Source: Molossus alvarezi (taxonomy: Eukaryota > Chordata > Mammalia > Chiroptera > Molossidae). Taken from it: a stretch of 64,000 bases of DNA. Below the pieces are notes generated by a model that was not told the DNA's origin, did no database searches, and saw only the letters and a list, made by a program, of their open reading frames with translations. Made by a program: the position numbers and the translations under genes. The number at the start of each line of letters is the position of its first letter. Positions within the stretch are counted from its first letter, which is position 1. Positions 35,791 to 48,740 of this stretch are shown piece by piece. The stretch covers positions 15,469,001 to 15,533,000 of the forward strand of contig CM073907.1 in assembly GCA_037176705.1 (NCBI GenBank), given 5' to 3'.

Positions 35791-36654
35791 GTCAGACACT
35801 TTTTTCTGTGACTGGTCCCGGGAAATCTATTTGGAGCTACAAAACAATTCACAGTTTGTGGAAGCCTCTACTGGTGTGGTGAGCACAGGAAGTTCAAAGC
35901 TGTGCACCAGGGCTGGATTTTAGCAGCCCCTAGCCTGGGGGCAGGTCAGCAAAGGTCCCAAGGGATCCTGAGGTCTGTCTTTACCTGCCTCCACCTGCTG
36001 GCTGCCTGTTAGGCTCAGTAACTGAAAAAGCCTCTGCAGATACTCCAGTTGCATGAGATAGATTTTCAGTGAGGCCCCAGCAAGTGTCAAGTGGTGTTCA
36101 CCAGATTGATACAGGTTCAAACTTGATGTCAGTGCTGGGTCTGAGGCCATCCAGCAAGTGTCCCAGGGTAAACCAGTGAAGTTGCCCCCCGCTGGGTGCT
36201 CACACAGCTCTGAAAATTGTGCAAAACACCAAGACTTGGCTTTGTTTGTAAAGGTGCAATTAAAAAGTCACAACAGGCTACCTCCTAGGACTGAAGGGGT
36301 CTGGGATCTGTAGTCTGAGATTAGGCATGTGAGCTCAAGGGCTTTGCAGAGGGTCTTTGCGATCTCAGAGGCCACGGAGCTTCTTTCTGGTTTGGGTGAT
36401 TCATGGGTCCCCTGGGATGTAGGTGGGGGGAGAGAGCATGATGGGATCATGCAGCAGTGATTCCATGACAGTGTCATGAATAGCTTAGTCTCCTTGTGCA
36501 TGGCTGATCGTAGCAGATGCCTCCTTCCACTTACTTCCTAAGAAAACTGCATTTCCCTTCAGACATCAAACCAGATCCATGTTCACTAACTGACTGGGCA
36601 GCACCATCTCAGATTTCTGCCATCAAGGCAGGCGGAGCCAGACTGGGGGTCAGG
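35791..36654. other. Unassigned DNA before the tandem array
   Basis: About 0.86 kb with no recognised gene, SINE or L1 ORF. Composition and the CAAGTGTC motif that recurs about 80 bp apart suggest an old repeat or L1 5'UTR, but I cannot name it. The open frames are short and featureless. Confidence 0.4.
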
Positions 36655-36959
36655 AAAAGGCAGAGGGAAGATAAAGTTCCCTTGGGTGCATTCAAAATGC
36701 TATTAGAACCATTAAAGGTTAAAAAATATTTTTGTTTTTTTGCCTGCTTCTACTAGAACTAAGCAGTCAAAGTGCCACATAGTACACTGTAAAGGAAACA
36801 GAGTTCAATGGGCACCATGCCCACTGCCACCAGAACAGTGTCAGAGGCAGCTGGAGGGGGAAGACAGGGTGTTGCTCTCACATTAGGGTCACCATCATGG
36901 CAATGGTTCTGGCTGGACAGGTGACCCTTCTGGTTTTTAGACCTGAGAGTGTCACAATG

Positions 36960-37385
36960 TGATTTATATTTTTTAAAAGATCACTCTTATTTACATTTAG
37001 ATGTCAATTTTTGAAAGTTTTTAATAATACTAATTTTTTTCAGTTACCATTGCTAATTAACACTGGTTTCAGATGTACAGCACAGTAGTTAGAAATAAAT
37101 ACAACTTACAGAATAATCTCTTTGATAAGTCTAGTATGGGGTCTCTAAATATTGTATTAATCCTATCCACTCTGATGACCAATTCACCCTCAAAGATCCC
37201 CCACCTTTTATTTATTTTTAATTGAATGTATTGGAGTGACATTAGTTAATAAAATAACATAGGATTCAGGTGTATAATCTGTATTTTGAGTGTTCACAAC
37301 CCCAGTCAAGTCTCTTTCTATCAACATTTATTTCCAATCTACCCTGCCCTATGCCCCACACCTTTCTCTCTAGAGACCACTGGTG
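36960..37385 (-). mobile_element. Old L1 3'-end fragment in unit 1
   Basis: It carries TTTCAGATGTACAGCACAGTAG, then a CACTCTGATGACC region, then TTGAATGTATTGGAGTGACA and ACCCCAGTCAAGTCTC. These are hallmarks of an older mammalian L1 3'UTR, read on the minus strand. Homologous pieces occur in all other units. Confidence 0.65.
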
Positions 37386-38017
37386 ATTTGACATTTGAAA
37401 TGATATTTGAGATGTTTCCAGAGAGCACAGGGGGGTTTGGAGAGATGAAGAGGGTGAGCTGTGCTCCAGGTACAGAGCGAACACATGGCAGCTGCAGGCA
37501 GGAGAGAACACCAGGTACTGGAGCACACCCTTCGCGTGCCTGTGACTGAGGGGCAGAGCAGGAACAGGACCATCCAGGAGGGACAAGACAGAACAGGGGC
37601 ATACCACAGATGGGTCACAACAGGGAAGACAGAGGACATCTATGAAAAGGCAGAACAAAGGGGGGGGTAGGGGACCTTCTGATGGAGGGGGCAAAGAAGA
37701 GGGACAAGAGCTTCTCCATCGGGAGAGAGAGGTGACAGGGATACCAGGGAAGGGTCAGGAGAGCGAGGATCAGGGAATTATCAATTTGAAAAAATATTCT
37801 AGAAATTGACCAACATGCATGACATTCAGAGTCCAGAGTTCAGTAATGTTCAGATCTTCCAGAACAAGACTCCAGCCTCTCCCACAGAGTAGGATTGAAA
37901 ATTGGAGATCCTGACCTATGGTGAAGCTTCAGCATATTCCTGATTATGGGGGAGTCATTTTTTTCTGGGATCCAGAATGAGAACACTGGGATCTGATCCC
38001 TCACATGTGCGTGCGTG

Positions 38018-38044
38018 CACACACACACACACACACACACACAC
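38018..38044. repeat. (CA)n microsatellite, only in unit 1
   Basis: About 13 CA units. The homologous place in units 2-5 (for example 43,330-43,350) has only a short, interrupted CA stretch. The tract lies just outside the homogenised region. Confidence 0.92.
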
Positions 38045-38244
38045 TAACACACACATTCAGAATATAAAGAGTACAGGTGGGATTGGGAGAAAAGCGGACA
38101 CAGGGGAGGTGACAACAGGCATAAAAAAGGGTTGGACACACCACCTTCATAGGACAGCCCTCCTCCAACTTTGTAGCTGTTACCTCACATGACCCTGAAC
38201 ATCCCCAAGAAGCACCTGCTAGCACAATTTATTGTGCAGGCAGG

Positions 38245-38350
38245 AGACAGACAGGCCCTGAAAGGCACCGTGACTTATCCAGGATCAAGAAGAGGTGAGA
38301 ATAGGGGTTGGGTCTGAACGCAGGTCTGTCTCCCCAGATCTAGGACCTGG
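38245..38350 (+). mobile_element. MIR SINE in unit 1
   Basis: The motif order CCCTGAAAGGCAC, GTGACTTATCCAGGATCA, then GGGTCTGAACGCAGGTCTGT matches the conserved MIR core and flank (loss-of-function relic, ancient in mammals). It is older than the tandem amplification, since all units share it. Confidence 0.7.
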
Positions 38351-38662
38351 TTGCACTCAGACCTTCAAGGGGGCTGTGTGAAAAGGTGTGTTGGTGTCAC
38401 TGTGCACAAAGATGGTCTTCCATGGAGAAAGGTGGAGATCATTCAGTGGGCCAAAGGACAGTCTGTATAGCAGCTATTAGATGAGGGGGCACAGGAAAGG
38501 CCATCAGGCAATGAGGTCACACCTCAAAAGAACTTAGAACCCTCGTAACCCGGCACCCAACTCCTACCAACTGCCCAACCACCAGCTCATTTGGTAAGAG
38601 ACACTTGAGAGTGCAAGATGTTCTCCTGCTGTGTTCCCACTCATCGGGGCTTCTGTTTCCAG

Positions 38663-39255
38663 AGACCCCGCAGTGAGAGTTTTTCCGGACGTTGGTTCAA
38701 CCCTCATCTCCGACGTCTTTACCCGTTTAGGAGAAGATCGCCTGAGGTAACACAGGGCAGCTTGGGTCGGACCACTCGAGGCCAGGGCAGCTCTGAGAGC
38801 CATCCCTGTGCAGCCCACACTCCCTCCTCTTCATGTGGGAGAAGAGGGACATGAAGGGAGGATCCCCAGGGGCAGGAACATGCTACCGGGTGGAGAATAA
38901 CCTAGAGGTCCCGTCATGTCCATACGTCAGGACAGGGCAGGTGGTGAGGGGCTTGCCAAGAGGCCTCTGTCCTCTCCCATTGGAAATCTAGGTTCTCAGA
39001 ATATCACACCTTTTCCTTGCCAGTGGACGTTGAAAGTGAGTCTGGAGTGAGTGGGTCTGGAATGGAGGGTCACGGGCCAGAGAACCAGCGAAAACTGAGC
39101 TCTGAGGCTGCTTGTCTGGTGACTGGGAACTGTCTTTACAGAGCTCCGCACAGGAGAAAGGACAGGAGCTGTCAGATGGGGTCCTCAACTCCACCCCTCC
39201 GCAGGAGGCACAGGTGTCCATCACACCTGCAACACTGCAGGACGGCCACCACAGG
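38663..39255 (+). other. Candidate exon cassette, unit 1 (84 + 12 + 114 nt)
   Basis: Three segments have good splice borders on the plus strand. Segment A (38,663-38,746) lies between TTCTGTTTCCAG and GTAACA. Segment B (39,024-39,035, only TGGACGTTGAAA) lies between TTTTCCTTGCCAG and GTGAGT. Segment C (39,142-39,255) lies between CTGTCTTTACAG and GTGAGT. Each is a multiple of three, 210 nt in all. Read from its first base, A gives RPRSESFSGRWFNPHLRRL and on to SPE, B gives WTLK, and C gives SSAQEKGQELSDGVLNSTPP then QEAQVSITPATLQDGHHR, without a stop. Alternatively A in the phase set by the coiled-coil exon at 33.5 kb gives DPAVRVFPDVGSTLISDVF then TRLGEDRL, but then B brings a stop. I do not recognise either product. 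The splice borders could be chance. Confidence 0.45.
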
Positions 39256-39539
39256 GTGAGTATAGGTGACGAGTTGACCCAACTCCAGGACTCCATGCTG
39301 TCAAAGGGGACACGGGTTCCAGATGCTGCCCTGCTTCTCCCCTGAGATCCCTTCTAGAGTCTTATTCCCAAAGGAATCTGGGTCCCCATCACTTCCCTGC
39401 CACCCACTCTCACTCACAGACCCTTTCAGACCCGATACAGTGTCACTGTCCGCAAAATATTAGAAATATCAGAAAAGAGACTTTTGCGTCATTGCACTTC
39501 ACATTCACTCGAGTATTTTTGCATTTTCCTAAACTTCTT

Positions 39540-41971
39540 TTTTATTATTTATTTATTCTATAAATTGCATTATTTATAAAATTTCATATCTTTATTATTC
39601 ACGACATTACAGGTGGTCCCACTGTTTCCCATTTATCTCCCTCTCCCGTGCTCCCACCTCCCACCCCTCCGCCCTTCACCACACTATTGCTTCTGTCCAC
39701 GGGTTCTCCACGTATGTATAAGAGTGCTTGGTGATGTCTTTCCCCCTACCTCCTTCGCTGTGAGATTCATTCTTAGTCTATTCCAAGCTTCCATGACTCT
39801 GCAACTATTTCGTTCATCATTTTATGTTATTTATTAGATGACACCTGGAAGTGAGTTCATGGGATATGTTTCTTTCTCTGACTGGCTTCTTCTGCTTAGC
39901 ATAATACTCTCCAGGTCCCTTCATTCTGTGTCAAAGTGGGATGAGAGACCCTTCCTTGGTAGGGCTGCATGGTATTTAATTGCGCAAATGCACCAGAGCT
40001 TTTTTATTCACTCATTTACTGATGGACACTAGGGCTGTTTCCAGATCCAAGCTATTGTACATATCACTGCTGTGTACATAGGGGTGCATATAGTCCTTCT
40101 CATGGATGTTTCCACATTCTTAGAATAATATATCCCTAGAAGTGGGAACAGTGGGCAAATGGCAGTTACAATTTGTTTTTTTTGTTGTTGTTGTTCTATA
40201 TATTAATTTCTTTTTGTTACAGATGTTTCTCATTTTTTGTCCATTGACACCTTCCTCCACTCCCTCGCCCCCACCTTTTCCCCAGCTATGTTATCTATGT
40301 TCATTGGTCATGCATACGTGCATGTGAAATCTGTGGTTCATCTCTTCCCCCAAAACCGCCTTCGTCTGAGGTTTTTCAGTCCGTACCCCACCTCTTTGTC
40401 TCTGGGTTAATTTTGTTCAGCAGTTTGTTTAGTTCATTATATTGCACACATAAGTGAGATCACGTGATAATTGTCTCTCTGCTTGGCTTGTTTTGCTTAG
40501 CATAACACTCTCCAGGTCCTTCCATGCCATCTCAAAGGATAAGAGATCTTTCTTTCTTAGAGCTGCATAGTATTCCATTGTGGACGTATGCCACAGCTTT
40601 TCAATCCACTCATCTACTGATGGACACTTGGGTTGTTTCCAGATCGTAAGCTATTGTAGATAGTGCTGCTATGAACATAGGGGTACATATGTTATTTCTG
40701 ATTGGTCTTTCGGGTTTCTTTTTGTTAGGTTGTATGAGTTCTCTGTGTACACTATTATGTCATCTGCAACTAAGGACAGTTTCACATGCTCCTTTCCATT
40801 TGGATGGCTTGTATTTTTTCTACTTGTCAGATGTCTGTGGCTAAAATTGCCAGCGCTACTTGAATAAGAGTGGCAAAAGTGGGCATCCTGTCTTGTTCCT
40901 GTTCTCACGGGAAATGCTTTTAATTTTTGCCCATTGAGTAGGATGTTGGCTGTAGGTCTTTCACATATGGCCATTATTAGGTCGAGATATGATCCCTCTA
41001 TTCCAACACTGCTGTGCGTTTTTATCAGAAATGGATGCTGGATTTTGTCGAAGGCGTTTTCGGCATCTATTGATATGATCGTGTGGTTTTTCTTCTTCAT
41101 TTTATTTATGTGGTGTATCACGTTTTTTGATTTGTGAATATTGTACCAGCCTTGCATCCCTGGGATGAATCCCACTTGGTCATGGTGAATACTGTTTTTG
41201 ATGTATTGCTGGATCCAATTTGCTAGTATTTTGTTCAGGATTTTGGTGTCTATGTTCATCAGGGTTATTGGCCAGTAGTTTTCTTTCTTTGTCATGTCTT
41301 TCTCTGGTTTTGGAATTAGACTTATGCTGGCATCATAAAACGAGATAGGAAGTCTTTCTTCTTCTTGAATTTTTGAAATAGTTTGAGGAGAATGGGTGTA
41401 AGTTTTCTTTTGAATGTCCGGTAAAACTCCCCCGTGAAGCCATTCGGGCCTGGGCTTTTGTTTGCTGGGAGAGTCTTGATTACGTCTTCAGTTTCCTTGT
41501 TATTGGCTGTTATTGGTCTGTTCAAGTTCTCCATCTCTTCATGGTCCAGTTTTGGGGGACTATGTGTTTTTAGAAATTTGTCCATTTTGCTTATATTGTC
41601 GAATTTGTTGCTATATAAGTGTTCATAGTAGCTGTTAACGATCTTTTGTATTTCCGTAGTTTTCCTCTTTCATTTCTGATTTTGGGTATTTGGATTCTCT
41701 CTCTCTTTGTTTCTTGGTGAGTCTAGCTAAGGGTCCATCAAACTTGTTGATCTCCTCGAAAAACCAACTCTTTGTTTTATTGACCTTTGATTTTTTTTTT
41801 TTTTTTACTCTATGTTGTTTATTTCTGTTCTGATCTTTACTATTTCCTTCCTTCCACTTGCTCTGGGGTTTTCTTTTTGTTTGCTCTCTAGTTTTTTAAG
41901 TTGTGAGGTTAGGTAGTCTACTTGTGATTTTTCTTGTTTCTTGAGGTAGGCCGGTAGTGCTATGAACTTCC
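39540..41971 (-). mobile_element. Nested L1 pair in unit 1
   Basis: A 3'-end L1 fragment (about 39,540-40,175: 3'UTR and ORF2 C-terminus) is followed by a second L1 (about 40,180-41,971) starting again with a 3'UTR (TTACAGATGTTTCTCATTTT). The second L1 has lost roughly 1.3 kb of ORF2 between the RT catalytic box ([12 protein letters not shown], near 40,760) and the C-terminus. It then continues through [33 protein letters not shown] and [17 protein letters not shown] to the linker. Longest frame 208 codons; not functional. Confidence 0.88.
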
Positions 41972-42294
41972 AATTTGTCAGAGGGTGGGTAAAGTTCCCT
42001 TGGGTGCATTGAAAATGCTATTAGAACCATTAAAAGTTAAACATCATTTTTGTTTCTGTGCCTGCTTCCACTAGAACTAAGCAGCCAATGTGCCACCTAG
42101 CACACTGTGAAGGGAGCACAGATTTGTGGGCACCATGCCCACTGCCACCAGAACAGCGGCAGAGGCAGCTGGATGGGGAAGACAGGGCATGGCTCTCCCA
42201 TCAGGGTCACCATTGCGGCCATGGATCTGGCTGGACAGCTGACCCTTCTGGGGCCACTGTGGCTTTTACACCTGAGAGTGTCATGATCTGATGT

Positions 42295-42720
42295 ATTTTT
42301 TTTTTTAGAGATCACTGTGATTTATATTTAGATGTCTATTTTTGAAAGATTTAATAATACTAATTTTTTTCAATTAGCGTTGCTATTTAACATTGGTTTC
42401 AGATGTACCGCATAGTAGTTAGACATTAATACAAGTTACAGAATAATCCCGCCGATAAGTCTCGTATGGGGTCTCTTCATATTGTATTAAACCTATCCAC
42501 TCTGATGATCTAATCACCCTCAAAGTTCCCCCACCTTTTATTAATTTTTAATTGACTGTATTGGGGTGACGTCGGCTAATAAAACAACATAGGTTTTAGG
42601 TATACATCATCTGTATATTGAGTGTTCAAGACCCCAGTCAAGTCTTTTCGTATGAACATTTATCACAGATCTACCCTCCACTACACCCCCACATTTCTCT
42701 CTGGAGACCACGGGTGATTT
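42295..42720 (-). mobile_element. Old L1 3'-end fragment in unit 2
   Basis: Copy of the element described for unit 1, diverged from it but essentially the same as in units 3-5. Confidence 0.65.
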
Positions 42721-43538
42721 CACATTTGAAATGATATTCAAGATGTTTCCTAAGTGCACTGGGGGGTTTAGACAGATGAAGAGGGTGAGCTGTGCTCCAG
42801 GTACAGAGCGGAAACATGGCCGCTGCAGGCAGGAGGGAACACCAGGTACTGGAGCACACCCTTTGGGTGCCTGTGACTGAGGGGCAGGGCATGGACAGGA
42901 CCATCCATGAGGGCCGAGACAAAGGGGTCAGAACAGGGGAGATCGGGGCCCTCCATGGGATGGCAGAGCAAAGGGGTACAGGGAACCTTTCGTAAAGACA
43001 GCAGGGCAGGGGGACAGGAGCTCTTCCATGAAGAGACAGAGAGGTATACAGGGATCCCTGGGAAGGGTCAGGGCAGGGAGGACCAGAGACCTATCAATTT
43101 GAAAAAAAAATATTCTAGAAATTGACCAAAGTACATGACATTCAGAATCCAGGGTTCAGTAATGTTCAGACCTTCCAGTCCAAGACTCCAGCCTTTCACA
43201 CAGAGTTGGATTGGGAATTGGAGATCCTGATCTATGGGGAAGCTCCTGCATATTCCTGAGTATGGGGGAGTCATTATGTTCTGGGATCCAGAATGAGAGC
43301 AGTGGGATGTGCTCCCGCACATGCGTGAACACACACCCATGCTCACACATTCTGGATGTGAAGAGTACAGGTGGGATTGGGACAAAAGCGGACACAGGGG
43401 AGGTGACAACAGGCATAAAAAAGGGTTGGACACACCACCTTCATAGGACAGCCCTCCTCCAACTTTGTAGCTGTTACCTCACATGACCCTGAACATCCCC
43501 AAGAAGCACCTGCTAGCACAATTTATTGTGCAGGCAGG

Positions 43539-43644
43539 AGACAGACAGGCCCTGAAAGGCACAGTGACTTATCCAGGATCAAGAAGAGGTGAGAATAGGG
43601 GTTGGGTCTGAACGCAGGTCTGTCTCCCCAGATCTAGGACCTGG
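43539..43644 (+). mobile_element. MIR SINE in unit 2
   Basis: Copy of the unit-1 MIR with one visible change (GGCACAGTG for GGCACCGTG). Confidence 0.7.
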
Positions 43645-43956
43645 TTGCACTCAGACCTTCAAGGGGGCTGTGTGAAAAGGTGTGTTGGTGTCACTGTGCA
43701 CAAAGATGGTCTTCCATGGAGAAAGGTGGAGATCATTCAGTGGGCCAAAGGACAGTCTGTATAGCAGCTATTAGATGAGGGGGCACAGGAAAGGCCATCA
43801 GGCAATGAGGTCACACCTCAAAAGAACTTAGAACCCTCGTAACCCGGCACCCAACTCCTACCAACTGCCCAACCACCAGCTCATTTGGTAAGAGACACTT
43901 GAGAGTGCAAGATGTTCTCCTGCTGTGTTCCCACTCATCGGGGCTTCTGTTTCCAG

Positions 43957-44552
43957 AGACCCCGCAGTGAGAGTTTTTCCGGACGTTGGTTCAACCCTCA
44001 TCTCCGACGTCTTTACCCGTTTAGGAGAAGATCGCCTGAGGTAACACAGGGCAGCTTGGGTCGGACCACTCGAGGCCAGGGCAGCTCTGAGAGCCATCCC
44101 TGTGCAGCCCACACTCCCTCCTCTTCATGTGGGAGAAGAGGGACATGAAGGGAGGATCCCCAGGGGCAGGAACATGCTACCGGGTGGAGAATAACCTAGA
44201 GGTCCCGTCATGTCCATACGTCAGGACAGGGCAGGTGGTGAGGGGCTTGCCAAGAGGCCTCTGTCCTCTTCCATTGGAAATCTAGGTTCTCAGAATATCA
44301 CACCTTTTCCTTGCCAGTGGACGTTGAAAGTGAGTCATGGAGTGAGTGGGTCTGGAATGGAGGGTCACCGGGGCCAGAGAACCAGCGAAAACTGAGCTCT
44401 GAGGCTGCTTGTCTGGTGACTGGGAACTGTCTTCACAGAGCTCCGCACAGGAGAAAGGACAGGAGCTGTCAGATGGGGTCCTCAACTCCACCCCTCCGCA
44501 GGAGGCACAGGTGTCCATCACACCTGCAACACTGCAGGACGGCCACCACAGG
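43957..44552 (+). other. Candidate exon cassette, unit 2
   Basis: Segments A 43,957-44,040, B 44,318-44,329 and C 44,439-44,552, with the same lengths, splice borders and translation as unit 1. The intervening intron-like DNA differs by small indels (for example GAGTCATGG for GAGTCTGG after segment B), while the three segments themselves are unchanged. Confidence 0.45.
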
Positions 44553-44834
44553 GTGAGTATAGGTGACGAGTTGTCCCAGCTCCAGGACTCCATGCTGTCA
44601 AAGGGGACACGGGTTCCAGATGCTGCCCTGCTTCTCCCCTGAGATCCCTTCTAGAGTCTAATTCCCAAAGGAATCTGGGTCCCCATCACTTCCCTGCCAC
44701 CCACTCTCACTCACAGACCCTTTCAGACCCGATACAGTGTCACTGTCCGCCAAATATTAGAAATATCAGAAAAGAGACTTTTGCGTCATTGCACTTCACA
44801 TTCACTCGAGTATTTTTGCATTTTCCTAAACTTC

Positions 44835-47065
44835 TTTTTTATTATTTATTTATTCTATAAATTGCATTATTTATAAAATTTCATATCTTTATTGTTCACG
44901 ACATTACAGGTGGTCCCACTGTTTCCCATTTATCTCCCTCTCCCCTGCTCCCACCTCCCACCCCTCCGCCCTTCACCACACTATTGCTTCTGTCCACGGG
45001 TTCTCCACGTATGTATAAGAGTGCTTGGTAATGTCTTTCCCCCTACCTCCTTCGCTGTGAGATTCATTCTTAGTCTATTCCAAGCTTCCATGACTCTGCA
45101 ACTATTTCGTTCATCATTTTATGTTATTTATTAGATGACACCTGGAAGTGAGTTCATGGGATATGTTTCTTTCTCTGACTGGCTTCTTCTGCTTAGCATA
45201 ATACTCTCCAGGTCCCTTCATTCTGTCTCAAATTGGGATGAGAGACCCTTCCTTGGTAGGGCTGCATGGTATTTAATTGCGCAAATGCACCAGAGCTTTT
45301 TTATTCACTCATTTACTGATGGACACTAGGGCTGTTTCCAGATCCAAGCTATTGTACATATCACTGCTATGTACGTAGGGGTGCATATAGTCCTTCTCAT
45401 GGATGTTTCCACATTCTTAGAATAATATATCCCTAGAAGTGGGAACAGTGGGCAAATGGCAGTTACAATTTGTTTTTTTTGTTGTTGTTGTTCTATATAT
45501 TAATTTCTTTTTGTTACAGATGTTTCTCATTTTTTGTCCATTGACACCTTCCTCCACTCCCTCGCCCCCACCTTTTCCCCAGCTATGTTATCTATGTTCA
45601 TTGGTCATGCATACGTGCATGTGAAATCTGTGGTTCATCTCTTCCCCCAAAACCGCCTTCGTCTGAGGTTTTTCAGTCCGTACCCCACCTCTTTGTCTCT
45701 GGGTTAATTTTGTTCAGCAGTTTGTTTAGTTCATTATATTGCACACATAAGTGAGATCACGTGATAATTGTCTCTCTGCTTGGCTTGTTTTGCTTAGCAT
45801 AACACTCTCGAGGTCCTTCCATGCCATCTCAAAGGATAAGAGATCTTTCTTTCTTAGAGCTGCATAGTATTCCATTGTGGACGTATGCCACAGCTTTTCA
45901 ATCCACTCATCTACTGATGGACACTTGGGTTGTTTCCAGATCGTAAGCTATTGTAGATAGTGCTGCTATGAACATAGGCATCCTGTCTTGTTCCTGTTCT
46001 CACGGGAAATGCTTTTAATTTTTGCCCATTGAGTAGGATGTTGGCTGTAGGTCTTTCACATATGGCCATTATTAGGTCGAGATATGATCCCTCTATTCCA
46101 ACACTGCTGTGCGTTTTTATCAGAAATGGATGCTGGATTTTGTCGAAGGCGTTTTCGGCATCTATTGATATGATCGTGTGGTTTTTCTTCTTCATTTTAT
46201 TTATGTGGTGTATCACGTTTTTTGATTTGTGAATATTGTACCAGCCTTGCATCCCTGGGATGAATCCCACTTGGTCATGGTGAATACTGTTTTTGATGTA
46301 TTGCTGGATCCAATTTGCTAGTATTTTGTTCAGGATTTTGGTGTCTATGTTCATCAGGGTTATTGGCCAGTAGTTTTCTTTCTTTGTCATGTCTTTCTCT
46401 GGTTTTGGAATTAGACTTATGCTGGCATCATAAAACGAGATAGGAAGTCTTTCTTCTTCTTGAATTTTTGAAATAGTTTGAGGAGAATGGGTGTAAGTTT
46501 TCTTTTGAATGTCCGGTAAAACTCCCCCTTGAAGCCATTCGGGCCTGGGCTTTTGTTTGCTGGGAGAGTCTTGATTACGTCTTCAGTTTCCTTGTTATTG
46601 GCTGTTATTGGTCTGTTCAAGTTCTCCATCTCTTCATGGTCCAGTTTTGGGGGACTATGTGTTTTTAGAAATTTGTCCATTTTGCTTATATTGTCGAATT
46701 TGTTGCTATATAAGTGTTCATAGTAGCTGTTAACGATCTTTTGTATTTCCGTAGTTTTCCTCTTTCATTTCTGATTTTGGGTATTTGGATTCTCTCTCTC
46801 TTTGTTTCTTGGTGAGTCTAGCTAAGGGTCCATCAAACTTGTTGATCTCCTCGAAAAACCAACTCTTTGTTTTATTGACCTTTGATTTTTTTTTTTTTTT
46901 ACTCTATGTTGTTTATTTCTGTTCTGATCTTTACTATTTCCTTCCTTCCACTTGCTCTGGGGTTTTCTTTTTGTTTGCTCTCTAGTTTTTTAAGTTGTGA
47001 GGTTAGGTAGTCTACTTGTGATTTTTCTTGTTTCTTGAGGTAGGCCGGTAGTGCTATGAACTTCC
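44835..47065 (-). mobile_element. Nested L1 pair in unit 2
   Basis: As in unit 1, but an additional deletion of about 200 bp (junction at about 45,978, with GG microhomology) removes the remaining RT ADD box. Confidence 0.88.
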
Positions 47066-47388
47066 AATTTGTCAGAGGGTGGGTAAAGTTCCCTTGGGTG
47101 CATTGAAAATGCTATTAGAACCATTAAAAGTTAAACATCATTTTTGTTTCTGTGCCTGCTTCCACTAGAACTAAGCAGCCAATGTGCCACCTAGCACACT
47201 GTGAAGGGAGCACAGATTTGTGGGCACCATGCCCACTGCCACCAGAACAGCGGCAGAGGCAGCTGGATGGGGAAGACAGGGCATGGCTCTCCCATCAGGG
47301 TCACCATTGCGGCCATGGATCTGGCTGGACAGCTGACCCTTCTGGGGCCACTGTGGCTTTTACACCTGAGAGTGTCATGATCTGATGT

Positions 47389-47814
47389 ATTTTTTTTTTT
47401 TTAGAGATCACTGTGATTTATATTTAGATGTCTATTTTTGAAAGATTTAATAATACTAATTTTTTTCAATTAGCGTTGCTATTTAACATTGGTTTCAGAT
47501 GTACCGCATAGTAGTTAGACATTAATACAAGTTACAGAATAATCCCGCCGATAAGTCTCGTATGGGGTCTCTTCATATTGTATTAAACCTATCCACTCTG
47601 ATGATCTAATCACCCTCAAAGTTCCCCCACCTTTTATTAATTTTTAATTGACTGTATTGGGGTGACGTCGGCTAATAAAACAACATAGGTTTTAGGTATA
47701 CATCATCTGTATATTGAGTGTTCAAGACCCCAGTCAAGTCTTTTCGTATGAACATTTATCACAGATCTACCCTCCACTACACCCCCACATTTCTCTCTGG
47801 AGACCACGGGTGAT
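47389..47814 (-). mobile_element. Old L1 3'-end fragment in unit 3
   Basis: Copy of the unit-2 element, differing mainly in poly-T length at the left end. Confidence 0.65.
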
Positions 47815-48634
47815 TTCACATTTGAAATGATATTCAAGATGTTTCCTAAGTGCACTGGGGGGTTTAGACAGATGAAGAGGGTGAGCTGTGCTCCAGGTAC
47901 AGAGCGGAAACATGGCCGCTGCAGGCAGGAGGGAACACCAGGTACTGGAGCACACCCTTTGGGTGCCTGTGACTGAGGGGCAGGGCATGGACAGGACCAT
48001 CCATGAGGGCCGAGACAAAGGGGTCAGAACAGGGGAGATCGGGGCCCTCCATGGGATGGCAGAGCAAAGGGGTACAGGGAACCTTTCGTAAAGACAGCAG
48101 GGCAGGGGGACAGGAGCTCTTCCATGAAGAGACAGAGAGGTATACAGGGATCCCTGGGAAGGGTCAGGGCAGGGAGGACCAGAGACCTATCAATTTGAAA
48201 AAAAAATATTCTAGAAATTGACCAAAGTACATGACATTCAGAATCCAGGGTTCAGTAATGTTCAGACCTTCCAGTCCAAGACTCCAGCCTTTCACACAGA
48301 GTTGGATTGGGAATTGGAGATCCTGATCTATGGGGAAGCTCCTGCATATTCCTGAGTATGGGGGAGTCATTATGTTCTGGGATCCAGAATGAGAGCAGTG
48401 GGATGTGCTCCCGCACATGCGTGAACACACACCCATGCTCACACATTCTGGATGTGAAGAGTACAGGTGGGATTGGGACAAAAGCGGACACAGGGGAGGT
48501 GACAACAGGCATAAAAAAGGGTTGGACACACCACCTTCATAGGACAGCCCTCCTCCAACTTTGTAGCTGTTACCTCACATGACCCTGAACATCCCCAAGA
48601 AGCACCTGCTAGCACAATTTATTGTGCAGGCAGG

Positions 48635-48740
48635 AGACAGACAGGCCCTGAAAGGCACAGTGACTTATCCAGGATCAAGAAGAGGTGAGAATAGGGGTTG
48701 GGTCTGAACGCAGGTCTGTCTCCCCAGATCTAGGACCTGG
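48635..48740 (+). mobile_element. MIR SINE in unit 3
   Basis: Identical by eye to the unit-2 copy. Confidence 0.7.

Larger units (their letters stand above)
36655..41971. repeat. Tandem unit 1 (diverged left part, undeleted L1)
   Basis: The first 1.4 kb is homologous to the other units but visibly diverged and carries a private CA microsatellite. From about 38,090 the unit is nearly identical to the rest. It keeps a segment of about 200 bp (40,681-40,882) in the second L1 that units 2-4 have lost. Confidence 0.93.
41972..47065. repeat. Tandem unit 2
   Basis: Near-identical to units 3 and 4. It has the ~200-bp L1 deletion (junction at about 45,978). A private base change in the L1 makes PNGFKGEF where the other units read PNGFTGEF (near 46,530). 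Confidence 0.95.

Noticed and set aside
37266..37694. 142-codon minus-strand frame and the cysteine-rich 121-168-codon frames repeated in units 2-5
   Set aside because: They have no recognisable domain, differ in length between near-identical units and overlap an L1 3' end. They are best explained as chance frames multiplied by the tandem array.
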